Source: Branchiostoma belcheri
Lineage: Eukaryota > Chordata > Leptocardii > Amphioxiformes > Branchiostomatidae
Direction of reading: 5' to 3'
Length of the DNA: 64,000 nucleotides
Assembly: GCF_001625305.1 (NCBI RefSeq)
Contig: NW_017804465.1
Span: forward strand, 455,445-519,444
Both the position numbers and the translations under genes were made by a program. Positions 46,501 to 58,500 of the stretch are shown one piece after another; within the stretch, counting starts at the first letter, position 1; each line of letters opens with the position of its first letter. The notes under the pieces were generated by a model, which did no database searches, was not told where the DNA came from, and saw only the letters and a list, made by a program, of their open reading frames with translations.

Positions 46501-49500
46501 AAATTATAAGACCCAACACCACAGGGTGTCTGCTACAGCACCAGTTGCCATTGTGACAGCTGTCTTGTCCTGGTCATTGACCTTCAAGAAGTATGGATAA
46601 TAATAATATAGAAAAAATAATACTTTTAACAATGTTTTATTAATGTATGAATCATATATTATCTGAGGGTTCTCACCAGCATTTTCTTTAAATAAAAAGA
46701 GAAAGGGTTCTTAGATACACTTTGTTCTTTGTCCCCAGGAATGTTTCATCGCAGACCCTGATGAGGTTGAAGGAGCTGGCCCATGACGTGAACAGAGTGA
46801 ACGGGTACCAGTTCACCGGTGTGGAGGAGAAGGGGAAGTCTCCCTCCCAGGACCTGCTGCTGCGATTCCAGCGTCTTCTGGTCGGGAAACTCTTCCCACT
46901 GGAGGAGGCCAGGGACAGGGCAGGCGTGGAGGAAATAGGTAGGAAAGACTGGATTTGTTATGTATACTGGTGCATGGATCATTTCCACAAAACATTCTGT
47001 GTGTCCAAAGAACATACTGTGCCAGTGCAGATTTTTCATGGCTTTCGTTGTATGTTTGGTCCACATTGCATCAGAATTTTGCCTGTTGCAGACAACATCT
47101 TTTCTGACACAACATTTGAAAACTAGAATACCCGAATGTTCTGCCAAAGTGCTTTGTACAATGCATCATGGGTTTGTTACAGGGGCAGTACAATATTCTA
47201 TCTATAATTGTAGATATTACAAGCAAAACTGTATTTTTTATTCCTTCAGCAAGTTTTGTGAATCCATGATATCACAAGTACAGCATCATCTGGAAGGCTC
47301 ATTTTGCCCCTCACATGTTGGGATCTTATTTAGAAGTAGCAGGAAAACATCAGTGTCATGTTCTAACTAGAAAACTACTGTGTTAACTTCAATCATCCAC
47401 ATGTCACTACATCCCATGTCTGAATGTAACCCCACCTGCCATGTCCTCTATCCTGTGCTGTGCTGTGCTGAATGAAGGTCGTGCTGTCCCTGTAGATCTG
47501 GAGCTGCTGGGTGCTGGCTCCCTCCTCAGGAAGTACGTGGCCCTGCTGTGCATCCATGTGGCGGACGTGCTTCCCGTGGCCGCTAGCCTCGCTGCCATCA
47601 GCGCAAAACACTTTGCCGTGGTGTCCAGCGTCCTGAGTGCAGACCTCTCTGGTAAGTTGTAATCATTGTTACAATGTACTTCACTTCACCCCCAATGGAA
47701 TGACATACGTTTTTGTTCAGGTACAGTTACGGTTGACCTGTACCTGTACCTTAACAATTGGACAAATCAACATGTTTTTGTGAACTTCTTCAATAACGAC
47801 AGAAACATTGATAAACTTTGATCTGTTGCAATATGACCTCTTAGGGTAGTGTAACTTTATGTCAGTAAAGTACAGAGTAAGTCTTCTTGATTCATATTTT
47901 GCACCTGTACTGAAACTTTGAAACTTTGAAACTTTATTAGAATAACCATTAGCGGTGGACCCTAGGGTCCACCGCTAATCTTCCTGGTATTCATTCACAG
48001 AGACAATACATTATACAAACATGGTTGACAACTAGACAAGTCACAAACACATCTAAATCAATAACAATAACATATTTACAATATACATAATTTAAAAAAC
48101 TGACAATCCTGTCGAACAGTGCTTGTAACTACTGGTGGATGTATTTGTGCAAACCATCCTTAAACACTCTCAGGGATTGTGTGGATTGCATGACAATTGG
48201 AAGGTTGTTCCACACACTGACAGCCCTGTACATGAAACACTTCATCAGTGCGTTAGTTCTAGGTTTCTCTAACAGAAAAGATTGTTTAGCAGCAAAACGG
48301 GTTCTATAACTATGCAAGTTGTTGACCGAACGCAGTTGCCTACTGATACAAATAGGTTCGTTTGTGAGTGTTATCCTTTTAAATGTTGTCATGGTGTTTA
48401 TTAACAATCTCGTGTGCACAGGTTTCCACTGTGGCTTCGACTGAAACAGACGAGTTGCCTTGTTCTGCATTCGTTGCAGAAGGTTTATGTTAGTTTTAGT
48501 TGTGCATGACCAAACTGGGCTGCAATAATCAATGTGAGATAGTACAAGGCATTCTATTACAATTTTTAACAATGTTTGATCCATAAAGTGTGCGCATCTT
48601 TTGATCATCCCCAGTGATCTAGCCATTTTCTTAGATGTTAATTTTGTGTGAGTATTCCAGGTAAGGCACTCATCTACTGTCGAACCAAGTAGTTTTACCT
48701 CTGAGACCTGTTCGATAACCTTACCATTTGCAGTTAGTGTGAGTTTGGGTTTAGCAGACATTTTGGGCTTGCTCCCCAGTACAATACATTTTGTTTTTGA
48801 AGTGTTCAAGAAAAGCTGGTTCACTCTTACCCAGTTACAGATGTTGTTTACCTCTGTCTGTAGATTACGTGAGATAGTTTCAATAGAAGGAGCGCATATG
48901 TAGGCTGATGTGTCATCAGCATACATATCCGCTGTGGCCTGAGTGATGGCCACAGTGAATAGATTTTTGCGGTACAGTACCAATATTATGTACCATGTAT
49001 GCAACACTGGTTTTGCATTCATCGGTGGCACTGTCCTTGGTGCTGAAATGCTTGTGAAAGGAGACTCAAGATGTACTATCACTGTTTCAGGAGTGCTGCT
49101 GCCAGAGTTGGTGGTCTGCATGGTCCTGCTGCAGACCCAGGCTGCGGACGTGCTGCAGGAGTTGTTTGTGTCATGTTTCAGCAGTACTGCTGCAGGAGTT
49201 CTAACTGTAACCTTGCTTTTTCAGTAGTGCTGCTGCCAGAGTTGGTGGTCTGCATGGTCCTGCTGCAGACCCAGGCTACGGATGTGCTGCAGATTTGCTG
49301 CAGGTGTTCTGTGTGTGTTATATTTCAGTAGTGCTGCAGGAGTTCTAACTGTAACCTTGTTGTTTCAGGGGTGCTGCTGCCAGAGTTGGTGGTGTGCATG
49401 GTCCTGCTGCAGACCCAGGCTGCGGATGTGATGCAGGAGTTCTAACGGTAAACCTGCTGTTTCAGGAGTACTGCTGCAGTTCTAACTGTAACCTTGCTGT

Positions 49501-52500
49501 TTCAGGAGTACTGCTGCAGTTCTAACTGTAACCTTGCTGTTTCAGGAGTGCTGCTGCCAGAGTTGGTGGTGTGCATGGTCCTGCTGCAGACCCAGGCTGC
49601 GGATGTGCTGCAGATTTGCTGCAGGTGTTCTGTGTGTGTTATGTTTCAGTGGTGCTGCAGGAGTTCTAACCGTAACCTTGCTGTTTCAGTGGTGCTGCAG
49701 GAGTTCTAACCGTACCCTTGCTGTTTCAGGAGTACTGCTGCAGTTCTAACTGTAATCTTGCTGTTTCAGGAGTTCTGCTGCCAGAGTTGGTGGTGTGCAT
49801 GGTCCTGCTGCAGACCCAGGCTGCGGACGTGCTGCAGGAGTCTCGGGCCATCCAGCCGCTGGGCGGCCTGCTGGAGCTGCTGGACAGGTACAACCGGCTG
49901 GCACCCGGGCTGGAGAGGGATGACGGAGAGGACCTGGCCTGGCCGGGGGTACTCGGTAAGCTCAGACACATTCTAGATGGATAGAATTACACTGCTTTTC
50001 ACAGTCAATTGTTAATTGGAAACTGGTGTTGGGGTACATTATGTAGCAAGTCAGAGCTGAAGGGGCTGGTCACTATATAGTACTATACTACTATGTAGTA
50101 TATGAGTTATTTTAGAACAAACAGAGCAGTAGTTTAGGTGAACATATGCATTTCCTTTGCATGTAAATATTACCTTTCTAGTTTTATTGTCTTAACTGTG
50201 GAAATTGACATAATATCAAAATATTCATGTTATATTAAATCTAATTTTTCACATAATAAAAAATGCTGCTCACTTGTAGTGTTACAACATTTGGGGTCAA
50301 GATGTTGTAAAATTTAAGGTCAAAAAGCCTGATTGACACACGCTGTTTTCCAGGCACTATATCCCACATCACGGCGGCCAGCAGACCTAACGAGGACGTC
50401 CAGCTGATCCGTAAGGCTGACCTTGAGAATCACAACAAGGACGGCGGGCTGTGGGTGGTTATCCACGGGAAGGTGTACGACGTCAAGGACTTCCAGCTGC
50501 AGGCACCGTGTGGGAGTGAGAACCTGCTGGAGTATGCCGGTGAGGGCTTCAGTTTGGATGTATGAGTTAAGCTTTGAGAAATGTTATTTTCACTCTGTTT
50601 CTTCTTAAGAAATAAGGTCAAACAGTGCTGCCAGCAGAAATCAGAGACAAAATGAAGGGGGATGTTGAGATTAGTAAACAATTCATATTGTCTGTTTAAG
50701 ACACTTTGTATTGCCATTGTCATCATTGTCATTGTTCACAGCTCGAGATGCCACAGAGGCATTTGAAGAGGCTCACCACTCACAGGAGGCTCGGGACATG
50801 ATGCAGGCATTCTTTGTCGGCGTCTATGTTGAGGTGTGTATAATACGTACTGTATAAAACTTGTCTAAGAATACCATGCTAGGGAACTATAGAATCTGGT
50901 CTCCTAAGCAAGGAAAAAATATTGCTTTTTTCTCTGTTTCGTATTCTTCTTCCGTTCCAAACAAATAAGGTCAATGAGCTGGACCAGACGGCTGTCACCA
51001 TGGTAACTAGTGCTGTAGCAGACACCCTGTGGTGTTGGATTATGTAGCAAGTGGCAGGACAGAGTTGTAGGGGCTGGTCACCATCTATATGAATGTGTGT
51101 TGAGTAAGAATAAACAAAGCAGTAGTTTGTTGGGCCAGACCATGTGAAGGTATGCTTTACAACAAGTTACCTTTCTAGTCTAATTACTGCCTCTTGTTTC
51201 ATCCCCAGCCTGACCAGGATGTTGTCCACCCCATGGACACCACCACCATCTCCTCCCCGCTGATTGACACGGAGCGTGTCCTGGGACTGCTGATGGGTCT
51301 GAGCGCCAACAGCCAGGCCCTCAGTCTGCCCGTCACCACCATGGAGGAGGAGTGCAGCCAGTGGTTCCAGTCGGAGCTCTTCTCTGGAGGGCTGCAGGTC
51401 AGGGACCGGTTTAAGAATGTTTTCTGTTCTTGTGACTAAGTTTGTCACCATGGTGACTTGTGCTGCTGTAGCATACACCCCGTGGTCTTGGGTTACATTA
51501 TGTAGCAAGTTGTAGGACAGTTGGAGGGGCTGGTTACCACATAAAACAGATTCTTGATTGACTCGACAGAAGTACAGTGACTTTCTTATGTTCTTATGGA
51601 GTGTTTTTACTTTTATTTTGTTAGTAAAAGTTTGTTGTATGTACAGTGTTTGCAGCCACCTAACCCATTCCAAGAAGAGAAGGGAGAGGTGCGGTCCAGT
51701 GCCACCACCCCTGCCAGCACGGTGCCCCCAGGGGGAGAGGACAGTCCCCTGGGGTTCAGCAGGAGACTGTCCCGACAAACCTCGCAGACTGACCCAGCTA
51801 AACCATTTCTACAGGTAAGGCACACCTTAGACTGGTGACAGTAGACTGATGCGTGTCGCCAATGGTGACAGTTGTCTTTAGACAAATGGGTGGAAGTGCA
51901 TCACAACCAGTATCGAAGGAAATCGTGCATCAAAATCAGAATGCCTTATTTTCCCTCTTGCGACTGTTCACGTTTTCAATGTTTGCTATCTGCATTGTTT
52001 ACTTGCCCAACAAAGAAGGAGAAAGGCGCATGTACAGGGATGGCCAATACCTGGGCTTAACCCTCACTTTCTTCCTCACCGTGCTGTCGGTAGTGCAAGT
52101 CAGGTAGAGATGTCACGAGCTCCAGGTATCACCATGTATTTTTAGTCGATCTTGCCAACTTTCATCAGACGTTTAAGACGTTTGTCGTGTATGTGAGGAA
52201 GGTCAGCAAGATCAACTTAAAATTCATGGTGAGTGTTTCCTTTGTTTTTGAACAAAGCTTCTGAAATAAATTTTACAACATGTGTTTGTGTTTGCCAGGC
52301 CTTGGCAGAGAGCCGTGTGCAGGAGCCCAGTGTGAAGCTGTTCCTGACCAGTGTGGACCAGTACTGTAAGAACCACCACTACGTCACACCTATACACTTC
52401 CCTCAGGACCATCCTGTGGAGGAGGTAAGGACAGACAAAGTGATCTTTAGGGCAGTAAAACTGATTTTTCTGGTCATTTTTTAAAACGTATTAAGTTGAA

Positions 52501-55500
52501 TCAACCCTACACCATAGCATACTCATCTGTGAGGCAAAAATGTTATGTTGCTGACAGAAAACAGTTGCTCGTTTTGTATTGTTCGTTGGTTGTAGCTAGT
52601 TATTGGTGGTCAAACAGCTGAATGACATGGGTTTGGCACTTACATGTAACACGACTTTCCTCACTCTACCCAGGTGTATCTGGCTTGATGTAATGTACTT
52701 TCATTGGGGAGGTACATGGTGGTGGAAGGAGAGGCTAGGGCTAGAGGCTAGGGATGGGCCCTTCGTTCACTAGACACCGTGGAGTCCCTGCAGTCTGACA
52801 AAGGACTACCTTTACCTTTTACATGACAGTTCTTCTCATGTGTCTGTTTCCCTAGGTGGGGAGACTACTGTTAGCCTGCCTCCTGAAGCACCTGGACTTG
52901 GGCCACGCAGTCCTGACTTTCCTGGAGCACCAGGCTCACCCACCAGACAGGCAGGCTCCTGCAGCCGAGCACCCCCCAGCAGAAACCACCGGTACTGCAG
53001 CACAGCAGGCTGAACTGCCCAGCTCTATAGGAGACGTGTGCCAGGCTGTGTACCGTGCCAAATGTTCTCTTATCAAAGTAAGTCTGTCATGTGTCCTTAC
53101 AAACTGTGCTACATTGACTTTCCTGTTCCACTGTATGATGATCACATAGAAAAGTAACATCCGCAAAGTAAATGCGTAAGATTCACCTTCACACGATCAT
53201 TCATTATTTGTTTGGAGAATATTAGGAGAAACAGAGCAAAAACCATGTATTTTCCTTCTGCAAATGTAAGCATAATAAAACATGTACAGCCTGCAACACT
53301 GCTTTACACTCAACTTTTTTCCAGTAGTTGATTTTTAATCGTCTATGAGTTAATTTGTATGTACAATGTTCACTCTTCCCTCCCAGGCCCACCAGGATCT
53401 TGGCAGATCCTACAAGGAGGTCTGTGCCCCCATGATAGAGAGGTGTCTATTCCTGTTCAATGAGCTGCGCCCGGCAGTCGCGAATGAACTGTCGTTGGTC
53501 CGGAGACTGAAGGTGCTGGCCACGCACACCAGATGGAGAGCGTTCGTGCAGACAATGATCGAAGACAAGAGAAAGGAAAAGCAAGAGGCTGCTGGTTAGT
53601 ACATGACTTTGTTGCACAATATAACAAAGCCTTTGATAATATCAGTACTATTTTTTGGATTACCTTTCTACAAGTTGTACAGGTTATTGACCAGTCCTTT
53701 TATGTTTGGAGAAGAAGAAACAGAGCAAAAACAATCTCCTTTTGGGAACTTAAAGGTGAACATAAAAGGAATTTCTCTGGATCAAGCTTCAAATTTAGTT
53801 CCATTGTATTGAGATATTTTTCTCTACCCCTCAGCTGCAGCAGAGTTGGCTGCAGTGGCCCTGCAGCTGGAGGAGAAACAAGAGGCTGCAGCACTGCAGG
53901 AGACTAAAGAAGTCCAGGTTAGAAACTTCTCTATGTTATTTACAGTTCCCTTTCAATTCAATGGGATAGATGAATAATATTGTCGCTTGCAAGGCACTAG
54001 ACCACAGCACAACAAGTACCATTATATATATAGTGATTAGTGAAGCATGCTGTTGATAGAACTTACTGCTCCTACATGTATGTGAAACCCATACTGTAGC
54101 TCATAGCTCATCAGCAGAATGTCCCTTTTTAGGTGGTATATTCGTGTATTTTAGTTATCTTTAGTTTAATTTTTCACGCAGGCGCAGTACGTTCTGCAAA
54201 GTTCTTGATAGTGGGTACCTGATTGTCAGCCATGTTTGTTTGTCCCCAGGAGGATGCTGGGAAGGATGATGAGGTAGAGGCTGAGGAGGAGGGGCAGGGA
54301 GACGGGAAGGCAGACGGAGAGGCTCACGAGGAGAAGGAGCAGGAAGACGACCCTGAAGACGTCGTCCGAGAAGTGGCCAAGTTCAAGGCTAAGGTGATCT
54401 TAACATGTCAGACGGTGGCAAGGTAGTCTTGACTAGAATCTATAGGTTTACTGCACAATACTGCTGTGTTATGCTTAAAGAGGGTTTACCTGTTATGGCT
54501 TCTATAACTCTAAGACTTGAACTACATCAAGGTCCAGGCCCCTGTGCATTGCACTAAGAAGAACAGAAAATCAAGAAGGGTGGAGAAAACTGGTTGTTCT
54601 GCCACAATGGTCAAATAATTAGACTTAAGGATAGATTAAGTAAGAGTTACCATTATGCCATTTTACAAACAGGAATCCTGGGATATGATTCTAACTGCCA
54701 TCACGAGCGCCCGTAACTTCAAGTGGCTGAGACAGAGGCTGACAGGCACGCGCTCACACGCCACGCTCATGAACAAGATCACAGAGTTTGTGCTGAAGGA
54801 CGGACCCATCGATGTGGAGAAACTGAGGAAGGCACTGCACAGACAGGTCAGGGACACTCTAAAAATGTTGCATAGTTTATAGCTGTCAACAGAAAATGGG
54901 GTTGTTTGTGAGTCCCTACTTCATATTGGTTTTGCTCCATTTCTTCTTCCTTCTCCCCATTCTCCAGTTTGAAACAAATAAGGTCAATCACCTGGGCCAG
55001 ACGGCTGTCACCATGGTAACTGGTGCTGTAGCAGACACCCTGAGGTGTTGGATTACATTATGTGGGTAGGACAGAGTGTGACGAGGGGCTGGTCACTACA
55101 TACATTTTTGTATATGAATGTTTATATGAAGAATAAACAAAGCAGTTACTGTAGTTTAAGAGAAGATATAATATGTATTTGCTTTGCAAATACATATTAT
55201 ATCTTATACCTTAGTTTCTAGTAACTAGTAACCAATGTATTTTCCTAGGTGGAAAGAGCGAGGTTGAGACTAAAAGGTGCAGATGCAATGCTGGAGCTGT
55301 TGTCAAAGGACTACCTGATCCCATCAGTCCGGTACCAGGTGCTGTGTGGCTGGCAGGGCCTGCAGTTCTCCACTAAGAGAATCAGGTAAATGATGAGATG
55401 TTACATCATTTTATAGACACCACAGCCATTTTGCTTTACTGCTATAAGATAGTACTGTAAGAGAATATGGTAAAGTAAATAGATATTATTGAAAATAAGA

Positions 55501-58500
55501 ACTGTTAGCAAATGGTCTGCTAAAATAGGAAAAGAATTATCATTCTCCCATTTGGATAACCAATTCGGTATGGCCGGAAGTCTTATCAAAAGGACGTCTA
55601 GTTGAATTTAAGACTTATAAAATGTTTTCCCACTGACTGGATCCACCATCTGCCAATCATATTAAATTTAATGCTAATTTTTTCTTGGTTTCATGTATTG
55701 TCTGCTGACTGTTCTATTAGCATTTGTAATCTTTATGTAGTCATAAATCTACACAGTTGAATGAACTGCTTTGTAACTTTCATGGGAAGACCACTTTTGT
55801 AACAAGATAAGATACATTGTGTTTGAAATCATAAGAAACAATAAAGAAAGAAAATTTTGTCTCCCCAGTGACCCCCTTCCCCACTGCCTGGACAATGCCT
55901 CCCTCATCCCGCCCAACGATCGCGTGTCCCTGGAGATCGCCTTCGGGAAGCTGAACGAGTGGTCCATCACCACGCTACGGGAAGCCGTGCTCCACGCAGA
56001 CCACAACTACAAGATGTCGGCACAAGGAGCAGGGCCAGGCGCCGAGACATTCAGTCTGGGGATCCTTCCTCAGGTATGTCTGATGATGATGATAATGATT
56101 GATGGTTTATTTTGTACCTTAACAGAACATACTGCTCTAGCTCCGTTTCTTCTTCATCTTCTTCCATTTCCAAAATTATAAAGTAAAGGACTTGGACCAG
56201 ACATCTGTCACCATAGTAACTGGTGCTTTAGCAGACACCCTGTGGTGTTGGATTACATTATGTAGTAAGTGAAAGGACAGAGTTGGGGGCAAATTCTCTG
56301 ATCTGTTATAATATTATTAACAGGAAAAAAATAATTCTCCTGTTTCAATGACTCAATTATTATTGTGTGTTATTTCTAGTAGGCCATCTTGTGCTGACCT
56401 ATAGCTGTATCTGGATGTTGGTAATAGCGTAGACTCATCAATAGTGTACAGCAATCATTTGTAAGTAGATAACTCTGTTGCTCCCACCCCAGGCCAGGTT
56501 CCTACTTGCCACCCTGGGCATGCTGACCATGCCCCACCAGGCCACGGGGGTGAGCCAGCTACTGAACAGGGGCGCCCTGGCACTCACACAGACCATCATG
56601 AGACTAGCAGGTAGGTCTGAACATGTACAGATAGCACCTCTTCCTTTGAGCACCCATGTCAAAAGCAACTGGATAAATTCTCTGGGGAGTCACTGTGTCA
56701 CCATACATATGAATTTTTTGAGTAAGAATAAACAGTAGTGTTAGGCTTGACCATAATACAAAGGTAAACATCATGCATTTGCTTTTCAAATTTTACCTTT
56801 GTAGTGTATTTTCTATTACATAATACATGTACATCATAGCTACAGTTGTATGCTGTTCCCATACATTGTCTACATTGTTACAACTAGCCTTTGTTTCCAC
56901 CATGCAGGTCCAGACTCCCAGCAGGCTAGTGAGGACCCCAGCTGTAACAACGTTGCTGCAGTGTTTGAGGAGAGCCGCAGTAAGCCCCAGCCTCCGCCTG
57001 TCCCCATCAGTGGGCCTGAGCTGGCTGCCCTGATGAAACCTGGAGTCAGGGTGGTCAGGGGGGTGGACTGGAAGTGGGGAGACCAGGTGAGTTAGGAGAT
57101 ATGATATGGATGCCACTGAATAATGGAGAATGACTGGAGTTTTAAAAAAGCAGTTCTAAAACAATTGCAAGCTAAAAAAAAAATATTTGGTCAATAGAAA
57201 AGTGATTTTATCTGTTATCTGTTAGGGACAAGCCATTTCCGGTCCAATGAATTAGTTGAACTATCAAAAAGTTCAAATTCGTGTGTTGGAAATTACAATT
57301 CAAAGTTGTTTCATAATCTCTTACGTGTTTCTTACATGAATCTGTTGTACTCCCTGCCAGGACGGCCCACCCCCAGGAGAAGGTCGGGTGATAGGAGACC
57401 TGGGGGAGGACGGGTGGATCAGGGTACAGTGGGACACAGGCAGCACAAACTCATACCGCATGGGGAAGGAGGGGAAGTACGACCTGAAGCTGGCTGAACC
57501 TCCACCACTGCAGGAGAAGGAGGAGGAGGAGGAGACAGACATCGTTCCAGGTGGGAAGGCTTGTTTTGTTATTGTTTCATCCTTATGAATTAAAGCAATC
57601 ATGCATTTTACTAACTTACCTAACACAATGCGGGCCACTGGTCATCAGTGTTGAAGTAAACAGGAAATCACTGACATTATTGAATTAGTTTTTGCAATTG
57701 GATGTGCCAGCATTATAACACTGCAGTACTCACTTTTTGGTAGGTGGCGCTGCAAGAAGGGTGCTTTGACCATTTCGATCCCTATCATTGCTGGCTAGAT
57801 GTTTTGTTCTTGGGAAAGCAACTTTACACAACATTCCTCACTCCGCCCAGGTGTAAAATTGGTACCTGACTTCAGTAACTTGGGGAAGTAAAAGATGGTA
57901 GAAAAAGAGGGTGGAGCTGCCCTAGACACAGCTGATCAACAACCCACTCACCCTAAGGCCTGTAAAAAGGCTATGGGACTACCTTTACCATTACCTACCA
58001 CTTTCTTCCCCTAGATTCTAAGAATGCGAAGGACGACAGCACCCACCCCACGTCCCTGATCCGGCGTGCCTGCTCGTCCCTGCTGCGTACGCTGACCATC
58101 TGTATGGGCGTACACGCGGAGATCGTACAGCGGGAGGCCGTCAGGACGGTCTGCGAGCTGCTCAGGGTTCTGGTGGAGAGTGGAGCCATCGGGGAACAAA
58201 GTAAGTTGTACACAAATTAATTTCTAATACAGTATAGTTAATCAAGAAAGTCAATTACACAATCCAATCAAACCAAATTAAAAATCCTAGAATTATGAAA
58301 TGCTATTATTATAATAATTCTTTCATTAACAGACTATACTTTTGTACAATATCCACAACAGAGTGATGCAATGTTTTCTAAAATCAGATTACCAGTTAAA
58401 AGACTCTTTTTTTTTCAGAATAATGTATAAACTGTTGTATGTCTAATCTATTTGTGAATCTATGCGTATTTATGTCTGTACAGTCATCACTGTGTTTCTA

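Noticed and set aside
48936..49121. N-terminal extension of the intronic RT ORF
   Set aside because: It reads antisense through a copy of HERC2 exon 23, so the open frame is accidental.
49494..49984. Several short plus-strand ORFs as small genes
   Set aside because: They are repeated readings of the duplicated exon 23 start, not independent genes.
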